A DNA stretch of 64,000 nucleotides from Absidia repens (GCA_002105175.1 MCGE01000021.1:62001-126000); one strand, 5' to 3'. Positions 23,016 through 37,417 are shown, counted from the stretch's first letter. Notes: generated by a model from the sequence alone, not told the origin. A program made the numbers and translations.

Positions 23016-24051
23016 ATGTCATGCTCACCATCCATTGGACGCATTCGATCGATATTGGTTAGACCACCATCAACACCATCCTCATGGCAGCAGCAGCAGT
23101 TATGTTTTTACAGGTCATCACCATCCCGATCCTTGACAACATTAAGACGACGACCCACAAGATCAAGACTCAGCAACAACCCTGCATGGCTCTCGGTCAT
23201 CCTTTTGGGTAGCAGTGGCACCACCATGGGCGCTTACTATTATTATTATTACTATGGTCACCGGTCCTCTAGCAACAACAACAACGACAACGATCTGTAC
23301 TCTACATTCCAAAGTCTACGTCGGATGAGCCGTGTGGCGTGGGTAGGGCTTCAAGTGGCGATGGACTACCAGTGGACACATTGGCAACAGCGATCATCAC
23401 CATTGCTCATGGCATCTTGTCCCAATGACCAACAACATCAACAACAACAACATCTGCGGATGGAGGCATGTCATTTACGGAGCGCATCACGTGTGCTGGC
23501 CTTGATGCAGGACCTGGGCGGGATCTATATCAAATTAGGCCAACATCTGTCGACGATGCATTATCTTTTACCTGACGCATGGACATCGACGCTGGCGGTG
23601 TTACAAGATCAATGTGCCACCGTCTCCACACGGGCCAGTTTGGAGCAACTGTTTTGGGACGAAACATCACAGACGATTGCGGATGTGTTTCAGGAGGTGG
23701 ATTGGACACACCCTTTAGGTGTGGCTTCGTTAGCCCAAGTGCATCAGGGCATGTTACGTTCGACAGGCGAAAAGGTGGCGGTGAAATGGCAACATCCTTC
23801 GATTGAAACGTATTGTCGGTTGGATTTACAGTGTGTGACGACGCTCGTCAACTGGATGCAATGGTGGTTTCCTACGTTTGGGTTTGGTTGGCTGGTGGAT
23901 GAAATGAACGAAGCGTTGCCGATGGAATTGGATTTTACCAATGAAGCCAAGAACGCCGACCGTGTGCGTGCCGAGTTCAAGGACGATCCAGGCGCTTTGG
24001 TGGTGCCCAAGGTGATGTTTGCTACACCTCGGATCTTGTGTATGGAATGTA

Positions 24052-24093
<42 letters not shown>

Positions 24094-25116
24094 TTCAGTT
24101 TGGTTTTTTGATGTGACGGATTCAAACAAAACAAAAAAACTCACCTTCATTTTTTTTTTTTTTTTGTGGGGGCAATAGATATCGATGGGGCACGACCGGA
24201 TGATTTGGAGTACATGACGTCGCACAACATTGATCCTGTCCAAGTCTCTACGGAAATCACAACGTTATTTGCGAAAATGATGTTTCTTCATGGGTAATAA
24301 AAAGAAATCCATAGGTGATAGAGAGGAAGATCCACAAGAAAGAGATCGCTCATTTCTTTTTTTTTGTTTTGTTTCGATAGATTTGTCCATTGTGATCCAC
24401 GTAAGGTTTCCATCATTTTTGATGTGTGTTTTTTTTATTATTATTAAACTCAACTTACCTTCATAGATCCTGGCAACCTCTTGATACGACCCTCCAGAAG
24501 CAACAGCAACAACAGCAGCAACAGCCCGAATTTCGATGTGGTTTTATTGGATCATGGACAATACCGGACATTGACAAGGGAAGTAAGGACGGATTATGCG
24601 CATCTTTGGACAAGTTTGATGCGCGGGGATGAACATGGGATTGAAACGTATGCGTACCGCCTGGGGTGTCAACAACCGCATCATCGCTTATTTGCCTCGT
24701 TATTGACCGGCCGTGAATGGCATACCATTGAAGCACGTCAACTGGGCTCGCCACCCACGCCAACAGAAACAACCCGGGTCGCCGGCCGCACCGACCTGTT
24801 TCTACACAAAATCGTCACCGTGCTGTCCAGTTTACCACGCGCCATGCTGCTTTTATTGAAAACATCCGATTTGTTGCGTCACTTGAATACTGCCCTTGAA
24901 TCGTCGTCAGCGTCCACCTCACAAAGGAAATATGGGTCGTTGGTGCAGTGTTGTAACAAGGCCGTGTGGTTGGATACACGCCAAAAACTCTGGGAACGCT
25001 GGTCGAGCTTGGATTCGCTGGGGCTCGTCGTTGTGGGCCGCTGGTGCCGTGATTATCTGGTGGCATGGTGGGATTACTCTTTTTTGGATTGGGCCGTGTG
25101 GTATGCCCAGTCGTAG
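23016..25116 (+). CDS. MCP2: ABC1/ADCK family atypical kinase, Mcp2/ADCK1-like
   Basis: Four exons (23016-24048, 24179-24293, 24381-24400, 24467-25116) give 605 residues in frame. The Arg-rich start (IGRIRSILVRPP, then LTTLRRRPTRSRL) looks like a mitochondrial presequence; a hydrophobic segment and a run of seven Tyr follow. Family motifs: DLGGIYIKLGQHLST (KxGQ), LGVASLAQVHQG (the Ala-rich loop), VAVKWQHP, ELDFTNEAKNADR, FVHCDPHPGNLL (catalytic loop) and VLLDHGQYR (metal-binding). The DHG form with this spacing fits the ADCK1/Mcp2 branch rather than Coq8, by memory of the family. Members act in the mitochondrial inner membrane and affect lipid or coenzyme Q distribution. The third exon is only 20 nt and encodes most of the HCDPH loop. 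The first intron has a T-run over 30 nt. Confidence 0.85.
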
Positions 25117-25339
25117 GGTGTAGAATAGATAATGGTTTGTGTGTAGTTGGCTCTTGTTAGCATTAGTTTGTATATATTAGACATCTTTTTTTTTTTTTTT
25201 TTTTTTTTGGGCTGTGCATGCACGTCGTTTGGGATTTTTTAACCGGCGACTATTTTTTCAATAAATGACCCTATTTTTTATTTTTTTTTTATTTTCTATT
25301 TTTTTTTTTTGTTTCGTTTCTTCTTTTCACCTCCATACC
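25117..25339. other. Short spacer with T-runs
   Basis: Contains poly(T) near 25183, 25280 and 25300; probable 3' flank of the kinase gene and promoter of the next. Confidence 0.3.
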
Positions 25340-25639
25340 ATGTTAGGCCGACTTTTCCATTTCACTGCCGATGCTGTACTTCTCTCCACCGTGCTTGCTG
25401 GTGTGAAACGCAATACCGGATTACAGTAAGTGGTTTGTGTGTGTGCGTGTCCTTTTTTTATTTTATTTTAAAATCATAGTGACCCCTCATCATCTCCATT
25501 GTATAGACCCAAAACCTCCACGATTGAAAACGAAGATATCCGTGGCTACGTACAAAAATACTTGAATGTCGGTGAATGGGTATTGGATAACAGTCTGGTG
25601 TTCATGACCAATTCCTCTTACTTTGAACGCAAGGAATAA
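25340..25639 (+). CDS. COI1: DUF1748 small mitochondrial protein (Coi1 homologue)
   Basis: Two exons (25340-25425 and 25507-25639) give 72 residues. The sequence begins MLGRLFHFTADAVLLSTVL, then AGVKRNTGLQ, RGYVQKYLNVGEWVLDNS and SSYFERKE. This is the DUF1748 pattern: a single hydrophobic segment, then KRxTGL, then YLNVGEW. The yeast member Coi1 is an inner mitochondrial membrane protein that interacts with respiratory complexes. The intron (GTAAGTGG...TTGTATAG) lies right after TGL. Length is usual for the family. Confidence 0.85.
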
Positions 25640-26337
25640 AGGTAAAATCACGTCTCCGTCGCCACCTCAATAAAAAAGCACACACTACTGACGCTATAGT
25701 TGTTTTTTTTTTCGTATAGATGCCAAGCAGGTCTCTTTTTATTTGCCGTAGTTGTAGTTTTTATAGAACTTGATTTATTTATTATATCTCTACCTATCTT
25801 CTTCGTTGTACCTCTCTTTCTCTTTTGTATACTCTCTTGATTAGAAATAAAAATATATGTACAGTATCTATCTTGTTTGTCATTGGTGTTGATACTGTCA
25901 CGTGTTTGCGTGTAACGTTTGTTTGCGATGTCGGATGATGAACGGGTGTGGATTTGACTCATTATAGGAAGGATGGCGGGTAGTTTTGGTGTTTTATTAT
26001 TGATCCACGAGATCAGGTTGTTGTCGTTGTTGTTGTTTGAGTCATTCCTAAATATACCGGAAACTTTGGATAACTCAGTACCTTATTTATTGGGATTGTA
26101 TAAATACGAAAAATATGGGAAGAATGGTATTTGGACAATAGAACAATAAAAATATATGAGATAAATGGTATTTTTTTCTTATTTGATTTATTTGAGTTGC
26201 CTAATGGAAGTGAGGGACAAAAGAAAAAAAAAAGGGGGGATTGGATGTAATTGACTATCCTAATGCTGTGGGAAGACAAGTGTGAAGATGGGGTTCACTA
26301 TCTCTAAAAAAAGAAAGAAAGATGAGAGCGCCGATCA
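25640..26337. other. Intergenic region between convergent genes
   Basis: About 700 bp between the Coi1 stop and the BAR-gene stop; AT-rich, no ORF recognised. Confidence 0.4.
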
Positions 26338-27558
26338 TCAGACATTACCACAGATCGTCAGGTCACGCATTTGTTGCAAAATCGAATCCAAGCGACCATC
26401 ACCGTTGGGGGAAGGAGGTGGGGGTGGCGATACCATCATTTGGTCATAACCTATCTGCCCGATCAATAATTGACTTTTTACCATGGCTTCAAAGGATGGG
26501 TCGACAAAAGGCACACGCAAGGCCACCAATTTGGGTAAATCGTTGATCAGGACCGTGTTGATGTTTTCATACATTTCCCTCGCCAGATTGGCTTCCTTTT
26601 CTGCCTTTTGATTTTTTTTCACAACAAAATAGAAGTCTGTCAGTTCCATCCATCTATCGCTACCCCGTGTGTTATTTTATTTCTTTACCATGGGGAGTTT
26701 TTGGGGATCCTCACTGGGGCGCTCGACCAATTTCCGGACCTTGACACGATGATTATCATAATCCAAGAGTTTCTTTTGTCGCCGTTTGATGGCTTCATTC
26801 ACTTCTGGGAAATAAGCACAGTATCTTGCCAAAGGTTCCACTACGGTAATACGATAAGCATCGTCCTACAGAAATACATGAACAGACAAATAAGACCAAG
26901 GAAATACAAAACGTTTTTTTTCATAGCAGGTCGATCTATTTACCATATCGGATTTCATCCTTGTATCCATTTGTTGGATCACACGTTGATAGGCTTGGAA
27001 TGCAGGTGTAGCGGGTGTGACATCATCAAAGAATTGAGCCATCGTTTCAACAATCCGTAATTGAGCGGCCACCAACGCTAAGGAAAACGTATAAAAAAGT
27101 GGTGGGTGAAAAGGTGGCCCAATCTATGTTTCCTTTCCCAGTGTACTTTCTTTTTACCTCTCATTGCATTTTGATATCCTTTGGCTTCTTGTGATAGCCC
27201 ATCCATCTTTTGTTCCAATCTATAAAATACAATCTTGTGTGTGAGTTAACGCAACGGAAGAAGGAATCGCCATTTACATTTTAAACCGTTCATATTCTTC
27301 AGCAAATTCCGCATCCATCGTCTTATCCGACATGCCTGTCTTTTGCATAATCTATACAACAAATAGATGGGGTGAGTCAATCGACATTGGATCTACATTT
27401 GAAAGATGGACTCATCTTACCGATTGGCCTGCACGGTTGAGATTCTTTTTAAATCCTGTTCTAATAAGCACGAAGAAGAGAAATAAAGGGGTCAGTCTAT
27501 CGTTTTTGTGCTGTTTTCAAGCATGTTCAGTTGGAAAACGACTATACAAAAAACTCAT
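26338..27558 (-). CDS. RVS161: BAR-domain protein, Rvs161/Hob3 type
   Basis: Seven exons (27558-27548, 27460-27421, 27351-27278, 27219-27158, 27077-26944, 26865-26689, 26604-26338) give 254 residues in frame. Signature pieces: GFKKNLNRAGQSIMQKTG at the start, then EEYERFKILEQK, LSQEAKGYQNAMR, RITVVEPLARYCAYFPEVNE, IKRRQKKLLDYD and INTVLINDLPKLVALRVPF. No SH3 domain follows, which separates it from Rvs167. Family role: dimeric amphiphysin-like scaffold that curves membranes during endocytosis and links to actin. The first coding exon is only 11 nt and its assignment is inferred from frame and from the family's MSx-GFKK start. Confidence 0.88.
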
Positions 27559-27837
27559 TATCAGTAAAACTAAGAAAAAATTGGGTGTTCAAAAGAAAGG
27601 AGATGTGTCCACACAGAAATATATCCGCCCTTCCCCCCCTTTTTTTCATGCAATCCTTTAAAACACCGACATACAGTGTCAAAAGAATGGTATTTTTTAT
27701 TTTTTTTTATTTAATACGACACAAAAAAACAAGAAACTACTACTATTACTACTACATAAATAAAAATAAGAATAAACGAAAGAAAAATATAATTTCATTA
27801 TGCTACAGAAATGAAGAAAGCAAAAAAAAAAAAAAAA

Positions 27838-30050
<2,213 letters not shown>

Positions 30051-32058
30051 AATTGAGGCGAGACAAACGAGGAGAAACAGACAGAAGAAGAGGAAAAGGA
30101 ATTAAAAAAATTTTGAAGAAATCAATTAGAATTGTTTCAATCCCCGTCATTTGATATTACAGGAACTTTCCCCGTGTTTTTCATGTCTAATGCGAAATAA
30201 AGGCTATTGACAAATTTATGGTCATCAACTGACTACTAATATAAGATCATAATGGAGCATGGATACCCACTATAAGTTACATACTGTGCTATAGAGTCCT
30301 TGGAAGTTGTCAGGTATTCTCTTTTTTTTTTTTGGCCCCCCTGGTGTGCTTGATGTTTGTTCACATTCCGCTTGATGTATACTTACAAAATATCATCCTT
30401 CGTATCAGAAAAATAATATAGATTCCTAAAAGTAGATAATATTTTTTTTTTATTATCATTGACATGGATTCACTTGTATGATCCAAGGCTATTGTCATTT
30501 CGTCTCACTTTTTTTATATGGCGATCAACCGTCCAACCTTGCGATACCCAAATAGTTACGATAGCTTTTTTTCAACCCTAATATAATACCAGTTTTGGAT
30601 ATAGTCTAATCCATCAATCTATTCCTCCTCCTGGGCACAATTTGGAGGAAAAAAGTACTTTTTTTTTAATTTCATGTTGAATGGAAAGGCTGTGAGCCAT
30701 ACAGATGATCCAACATCCCCTTGAAAACGAAAGGACAATGGTTCATCTTTGTTTTGGTTAAAAAGGGGGGGGAAATCTGAGTTTATCCAAGATATCTTTC
30801 CTTCACCTTGAAAAAGCATTAGGTGCCATGGGAAAATAATCGATCACTTCGGTAGTTTAAATAAATATGGTAAACATTGGTGAGCCAATGTTTCAGTCAT
30901 AAAAGAGTCATTTTATACCACATTATTTTTCAGGTCAATGATTGTTTATATAAGGATTAGATAAGCTGCCAGTACTGTACAATACTGTAATGAATCAATG
31001 ATCCAGCAACAATACCTTCCATGAGCAATTTGATACTCTTTACCGACATTCCAAATTATTTTAAACACCACTTCCCTTACATTTTTTTAGGACATCAAAG
31101 AGGAACCCTTTTTTTAGGGGATCATGATGATCATGTTACACCTCTCAAAGGGATCAGACAAAATGGTTTCGGAAAACTCAGTGCAGCGGAAACCAAAAAA
31201 AAAAAAACCGAAGGGCGAACTCCTATAAACTTGGCATGTGCATGAAAAAAAAAATGATTTTTTGGCGAGTGATTTATATTCTTCTAGTTTACACCATGTG
31301 GCTGCATACCCCCCCCTCCCCCTTTTTTTTTTCTACACATACTAACACACCTGCGTTTTTTATTCTCCGCGCAATGTACGGTGCAGTACATTACATACTG
31401 TCAAAAGACGGTAAGATATAAAAATTAAAATGGAAAATTGTTTATTGGGATTGGCTGCAATATAGAACGCACAATCAAATGAAAATCATGTAAACTAAGG
31501 ATAAACTAAACTAAATGAGTAAGAGAGAATGAAGATCCTTGTGAGTCACCGTGTTGCAATCTTCAGATATTCTTGTAGACAGTGTTTCAAAAAAAAATTC
31601 TTGCCACCACTCAATGGATTAGAAATTTGTCGACCCCCCCCTGTCCTCTAGGACAGGCGCCCTAGTCGGAAGTCAGCCAAGTAGAACGGTTCATTCCATA
31701 CCTTTTTTTATCAGAAGTGTCCAATGGTAAGTTTTGGACATTCGTCGATCTTCATCCAAGTTCTGTCTTCCTTAAGAAAATGAGTCCCATAGAGAAAAAT
31801 ACAATAAAAAAAACCCCCCTTCTCCTCCCAGGTTAAAAGGAAAAATGAAATCACCCCCACTTTTTTACCGTTCTAGGCGGCGTTTGAAAAGAACGCCTTC
31901 TGTTCCTATGGTGTCCATCTGTCTGTGCGTCCCCGTTTTTCTGGAGTGGCAATGGTTTTTTTTGGTACTTTTTATTTTACCTTCTTTTTCCTTTCAGGCA
32001 CACTTTTTTTTTTTTAACACAGTATATTATTTTGTTTTATTATCTTTTGTTTTTAATT

Positions 32059-32250
32059 TATAAACGCTCTGGCGCTCCTCCGGATCTTTGGGAAATCTTC
32101 CGTTTTATTGGGGTGTCAGAGTTTTTTTTTTTTTTTTTTTAATTGAAGTGTGGGTTTCGATGGGAAGGGATTACAGTCTCCGCTATGTCGCGTATGGTGA
32201 GCAGCCCCCTTGGGCCCAACCGTCGTGCGCGACGCTGTTCATTGTAATTT
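32059..32250 (+). repeat. Island repeat sharing blocks with 56075-56210 and 57720-57865
   Basis: Shared blocks include tctttgggaaatcttccg, agtgtgggtttcgatggga and, downstream, cttgggcccaaccgtcgtgc. The first two recur at about 56085-56165 and the last at about 56915 and (less well) 57835. It is followed, as at 57230, by a T-rich stretch and then a dispersed repeat copy, so these may be one longer element. Class unknown. Confidence 0.5.
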
Positions 32251-32384
32251 TTTTGTATTGTTTAGATGTGAAAAGCCAATTTAGGCTCCGCACACATGAT
32301 TTCTATTTTTTTTTTTTTTTTTTCGCTCCCATTTTTCTTCGTCTCTCTTCCTTTCTTTCTTCTTTTTTTCCTTCATGAAAGTCT

Positions 32385-32620
32385 GAATGATATGATGGCA
32401 AGGCCCATTAGGGGACTGGTGATCTAGGAATAGTGTTAGAACTTGATTTAGAGGCAATTTGAATAATGCATATCAAACATCATAGGGAAACCCTTCCATT
32501 TTAGATTCGTGATTTCCAACTTCTACTTGATTGGTCTTCATGTTAGAATAGTGACATTAGCTTAGCTTAGTGTTGGTTATCATAGTTTATATTGTATATA
32601 TATCAGAATTAAACATGTCT
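32385..32620 (+). repeat. Dispersed ~200-bp repeat, copy 3
   Basis: Very close to the copy at 57230-57440: aatgatatgatggcaaggc, ggtgatctagga, tagtgttagaacttga, and a core catagggaaacccttccatttta at 32480. One base differs in the core from the family form. Confidence 0.6.
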
Positions 32621-33095
32621 TGTTTTTTTTTTTTACACTAATCTTTTTCATGGCTTTCACTGTCTCGTTGAATGGGCATGGTATACATGCGAGTAAAATC
32701 TGGTGTGTTTGTATATGTGTGTGTGTGTGTGTGTCAGTGAGATAGCACCCCGTACCCCGTCACTCTCGAGTTGAGACAGCGACAGTTACTGAGCTGAAGT
32801 TGGGATTGGTTTCTCTTAATAAAATTGGGGAGCATGTCCAAGGAAAGAACGCTGGCTACTTTTGGTGAAGTGTTGTAATACAAGTAGAGAGAGAGAAACT
32901 GGGCAATAAAACAAGCATCAAACAAACAAACAACAAAATAGTTTCACTTGAAGTGTCAATTTAAAAGTAAGGCTACGTTTGTGTAAATTATATAAAAGCA
33001 TAATTGATGTTTATTTCATATTCACGCAGGGAAAATAGTTGATGAAGGCTTGGGTAGTATGTAAAAACAAAGCAAGTTTCTTGCCATTATTCAAC

Positions 33096-33245
33096 TTAAG
33101 AACTATACCACCATTGTATGAACAAAAACAACAGAGCACCCACAGTGGCTCCAGTAATGACGGCATTTAGAAGACTGTCATCCATTTTGAGATAATTCGG
33201 ATCACCAACAATATATTCAATAATATAAACTTTCCACCCTATAGA
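33096..33245 (-). CDS. Possible small transmembrane protein, last exon only
   Basis: After a good 3' splice site (CTTCTATAG) the minus strand reads about 48 codons to TAA. They contain VYIIEYIVGDPNYLKMDDS and a clean hydrophobic helix, AVITGATVGALLFLFIQWW, ending YSS. The helix at the extreme C-terminus would suit a tail-anchored membrane protein. No upstream exon was found; a Ty3 remnant begins 180 bp upstream and may have displaced it. Family not recognised. Confidence 0.35.
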   Translation of the reverse strand, partial: SIGWKVYIIEYIVGDPNYLKMDDSLLNAVITGATVGALLFLFIQWWYSS

Positions 33246-33423
33246 AGAGTATTTGGCGGAAACGTCAAAGGAGAAAAAGACAAAAAGATTCTGGTATGGG
33301 GGCCCTTAGAGGAAATAGTCTAACTGAGGGGCTTTTTTTACGCAGCCTTGTGTAACAAATACACAGAATGCAATTGTATTTCTGCCACTAGTGTAAGGGT
33401 GCACTTTTTTTTTTTTTTTTTTT

Positions 33424-35827
33424 TTTACATGACTTCATATGGACCGTCGTATACAGGTGCTAATTTATTTGCTCTTGTAGGTAACTTCACCACGACATAA
33501 CTGCCGATCGGAAAGTCTGCGATTCTATGCGTTCTGTCAAAGACATCCTTTTTATTCTGTACAGCGTTATCAGTCTTTTCTCTAATGGCTGGCAATTTTG
33601 TATTGGCCATGTAGTCTAGGCGTTCTAATAACTCATCGTATGTCATTGGTCTTTTGATGGTGTTATCAGCGTGGTCTTTTGTAAGTACATATGGTGTAGT
33701 CATGTGTCTGGCAAACATGAGTGTGAAGGGTGGTGTTTGAAGGCGCAAGGCGTGGTGAAACCTTGTGGTTTATAGTTAACTGTACGTTTGGTACGTACGA
33801 ATCCCAATCTTTTCTAGTGCCTTGTTTCTCTTTGTTTAACAACTGTTCGGCTATTTGTACGTATCGCTCAGCAATTCCATTGCCTCTTGGATGATATGGT
33901 GTGGAAAATCGACGATCAATTTCCATGGCGTTATGCAACTTTTCGAAGAAACCGATTCTTGAATTCTGTACCATTATCCGATTGTACGATGCTAGGATAG
34001 CCAAAGTCACCGAATACCTGGATGAGTGTATGTATGATGGTGTCAGATATTTTTTAAGGTAATACTCTGAGGATAACGAAGCGTGTGCAAACATCTACCA
34101 TGACTAACAGATATGTATTTCCTTTTAGCGAAACTGTAAAAGGGCCTGTCAAGTTGATTGACCAATGTTCACCTGGTAAGTAGGCGTATATCGGACGAAG
34201 TGGATTGAATCCTTTTCGTTGCGACGTTGTATTGTTGGCAAGCGGTACATTGTTGGACGATTTCTAATGCTTCTTTCTTTAGGTTTGTCCAACTCAATCC
34301 TTCATTGTGTGCTGCTATTACCATAGCTTCCGCTCCGAAGTGTCCAAATTTGTGTATTCTTCGTAGATCGACTTCGAAGGTATCTTTGATTAACGGTAAA
34401 CGGAAAAAGGTCCACTTTTAGATGTTCACTGCTGTGACGTGGGGCGAGACAGGGTCGATACCCAGATACTAATCCTTTTTCGTCTTTCTTAGGTGCCAAA
34501 GTCAACGGACTATTCCATGTGATATTGACTTGGGTTTCAACGACTGTTCCATCCTTCAAATATTGTGCAGCGGCTGCATCTTTATGGCGATAGAATATTG
34601 TCAATGATTTGTACGCTCTGTAGTCAAAGTAAGTGTATCCAATCCGATGATAGATTCTTCTAGTGGACAAAAAGAGGTAATCGGAATCTGTTGATTTTTT
34701 TCTGTGTATGGTTTAATCAGCTGTAGGAAGTTTTCTCTTTCCTGTACGGTACCAGCCGGTGAATCATTAGGAACAGGTGGATTATCAACATGGTGATTTT
34801 CTTTTGGTGTAAGCAAATCATGATTTGGCCAAGTGTGTGGCAAGTTACCGATCACCACTCCGAATTTGTCAAGCAAGTCATTACCGATATAGCAATCAAG
34901 GCCAGCAGCAAGATCTAGTACTTCGAAGGAATGTGATCTAGATACATTGTTGAATTCAATTTGAACAGGATGTGTTTTGCCGTAACTTAGTATAGTGTTA
35001 TTTTTTCCAACTAGATGTAGAGTAGTTTTAGTGATAGAATCGTGATTTGTTTTATTAAATAAAATATTATTATTTTTTAAAAAATCTATGCTAATCACTG
35101 ATATATCTGCGCCGGTGTCTAGTAGAGCCATGGCTTGTTTACTCTGTAGTAAAAGAGGGAAAACAAAATTTGTATTAGATGATTGTGTGATTGCATTGAT
35201 GTATTTTTTAGGTGTGTTACCTGTCATAGAGTCATCGTGAGCTTGCACTCGTATAGCTTCCATAGATTCATTTAAATCCATAATGGCAGAGTCAGCAGGA
35301 TGGTTGGCCAGAGGCAAACGGAGAGAACGGACAAAGGGTTTTCTTGCCAGTTTGGCTTGCTTCACGGGGCATTCCTTGTCATGTTGCGGGGACCAAGTGA
35401 CATTCTTGCAATGATAGCAAGGGTTGCGGATGGTGTTGGCAGAGGAAGGGAAGGAGGAGGAAGCAGAAGAGAAACCGGTACGACGGTTGTTGTTGCTGTT
35501 GCTGCTGTTGTTGGTTTTCAGTTGGCGGCATTCGGCGGATGAATGGTTGGAGCCAGAGCCGTGATGGCTGCAGTATAGATTCTTGTTATGCCGTCCCGAA
35601 GAGTTCTTTTTCTTTTGGGGGACCACATCATCATCACCGAAGGAGCGCTTTTGGCGGCTGACCTTGTTGGCAATCTTCAAAACTTCAGATGCTGTAGCAG
35701 GAAGGTCACCAGGGGAAGAGTTTCCGTGGAAGGAACCAAGCACATTGCCTTGAAGGACACGGGGAAGTTTCAGGGGTAACACTACAAGAAGGGGAGTGTA
35801 CTTGCACCTATAGTGATAGGTGTGCAC
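33424..35827 (-). mobile_element. Ty3/gypsy-like retrotransposon remnant with internal deletion
   Basis: From 5' to 3' on the minus strand: gag C-terminus, a CxxC...C knuckle-like motif (NPCYHCKNVTWSPQHDKEC), the protease active site ALLDTGADISVIS, and a linker. The start of reverse transcriptase follows (NITWNSPLTLAPKKDEKG), and then, almost at once, the integrase zinc finger (RIHKFGHFGAEAMVIAAHNE with EIVQQCTACQQ). The integrase core follows (GEHWSINLTGPF, MVDVCTR, SDNGTEF, TPYHPRGNGIAERYVQ), then the post-integrase region (FPIGSYVVVKLPTRANK). The catalytic YxDD part of RT and all of RNase H are missing, and several frameshifts break the ORF. The 3' end stops in a run of about 26 A. No LTR was found directly flanking it. 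Confidence 0.8.
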
Positions 35828-36049
35828 GTCAGGGGATATGGGTAGAAAAGGAAGGTGATTAGAACAATGTAGATTAGCATGACTATTCTTGAATGGGACT
35901 TACAATAATAAAGAATAGCAGGAATGTGTATATATAGTAATAAGGAGGACTAGGCGTGACTAGATATATAGAATACTAAAATATACAATTAGGCAAATGT
36001 GTTATGCAATAGGCATACAGTAATGCCGAAGGACACAGCGGAGATCAAA

Positions 36050-36667
36050 TTACATTTTAGGAGCGAGACAATTAGGTTCAACAATGGATGACGAGACAAC
36101 CAAAAATAATGTCTGATAACGACAAGGAATTATATAGCGTGATATATAAAAAGGAACACTCAAGGCCAATTCCATCGCACGATCTGTAGTTTCAGGGGCG
36201 TTTACACGAACGTGCTCTTGAATTCCCAGATGAAGTCCACGAACGAATCGGTCCATTGCTTCAGCTTCTGACACATCACCAATTATCATACGCAATTCTT
36301 GGAAGTCTTCGATATATTGCTGAACGGAACCAGATTGTCGGAGATTTGCCAACCGTCCACGGGCATTGGTGTAGGAACTACCAGGTACGAAGTAGTCCTT
36401 GATGGCTTTCTTCAAGGCCAACCAATCCTTGGGCGCATCTTCCTTAGCAGAATAACGTCTCCACCAAACCTTGGCTTTGTCATCCAACAGCATCAGGGCG
36501 AAACCAAATCTTCTTCCATCAGGTAAGTTAGTGAATGCAAAATACTCATCCACATCCCCAATCCAATTTTCAACCACCATAGGATCTCTCACCCCAAGGA
36601 ACTTGCCAGGCATAGGCGCCTTTATATCCACACCAGGTTCTTGACGCCTTTGTTCTTTTTCAAGCAA
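36050..36667 (-). pseudogene. Gag fragment of a second Ty3/gypsy family
   Basis: About 200 codons match the retrotransposon gag pattern: VENWIGDVDEYFAFTNLPDG, KAKVWWRRYSAKED, WLALKKAIKDYFVPGSS, LRQSGSVQQYIEDFQELRM and AEAMDRFVRGLHLGIQEHV. The sequence is unlike the gag at 40165-41060, so it comes from another family. No nucleocapsid, protease or pol follows. It lies between the Ty3 remnant and the DNA transposon and was probably left by a nested insertion. Confidence 0.7.
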
Positions 36668-36903
36668 CGAACACTGGAAAGATAAGTGGATCTTTGATAG
36701 TAGTGTTTGATTTGTTTATAAAAATAAAACAGTGATATTTGAACGTTGGTAATTGAATGATAATTGAATATCTTTTTATTGATTCACCTTTTTATATTAA
36801 ATCGGTGAAATGTTCCGATTTTAGGGGATATATAAGAGAGTGGTGGAAAGAATGTGGTTGGAAGCAGAATAAAATAGTTAAGGCAGTAAACTATGATCAT
36901 TAC

Positions 36904-36936
36904 ATATGGTGCGGCTCACTTATAATGTCAAATTTT
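36904..36936 (+). repeat. Left terminal inverted repeat of the DNA transposon
   Basis: 33 bp identical, in reverse complement, to 40087-40119. It starts (TA)TGGTGCGGCTCAC and ends near ATGTCAAATTTT. Confidence 0.85.
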
Positions 36937-37080
36937 CAATTTTCATTTCAAGTTTGTGGTTTAAATCGCCGTTTGAATGTGCCTTTTAGACCCCTTTTTT
37001 TTTTTTTTTTTTTTGTCTCCTTCCTTTCTTTTCTTTTCTTTTTTCTCCCCAAGTCATTGCCACTTCATTGATCTCAATGA

Positions 37081-37270
37081 GGTGATGTTAAATTAGGATT
37101 AGTGTTAGGACTAGTTTAGAAGGGGTTTCAGCTCAGGTATTACAACATGCATGGGGAAACCCTTTCATTTTGGATTCAGAATTTGGGACCACTATTAGAT
37201 TAGCCTTCATCTTAGTTTAGGATTGGTTGTCATTATTATAATTACTACTGAATAAACCTTGTCTTGTCTT
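37081..37270 (+). repeat. Dispersed ~200-bp repeat, copy 4 (inside the DNA transposon)
   Basis: Blocks: attaggattagtgttaggac, tagtttagaaggggtttcag, the core catggggaaaccctttcatttt at about 37149, ggattc, then attagccttcatcttagttt and ctgaataaaccttgtc. The block order is the same as in the other copies. Confidence 0.65.
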
Positions 37271-37417
37271 TTTCTATCATTATTCTTTCTCATTGTTTGA
37301 TTGTTTTACCAAATGTATAAACATGGGCTTATTACAAGCAGAAAAAAAACGGGTGTGTGTGTCTGTGCGTACAACAACAAAAAAAAAAAAAAAAAAAAAA
37401 AGGAGGAACGGTACTTT

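Larger units (their letters stand above)
30051..33095. other. Gene-poor region at the left edge of the repeat island
   Basis: 3 kb of AT-rich sequence without a supported gene. It contains a CCTGTCC-TCTA-GGACAGG hairpin near 31642, blocks of an island-wide repeat at 32059-32250, a dispersed repeat copy at 32385-32620 and a GT microsatellite near 32715. A weak ORF at 31021-31245 was not accepted. Confidence 0.45.

Noticed and set aside
31021..31245. 74-codon ORF with GHQRGTLFLGDHDDHV
   Set aside because: AT-rich, no splice borders, no recognised family, and it lies in a repeat-rich spacer.
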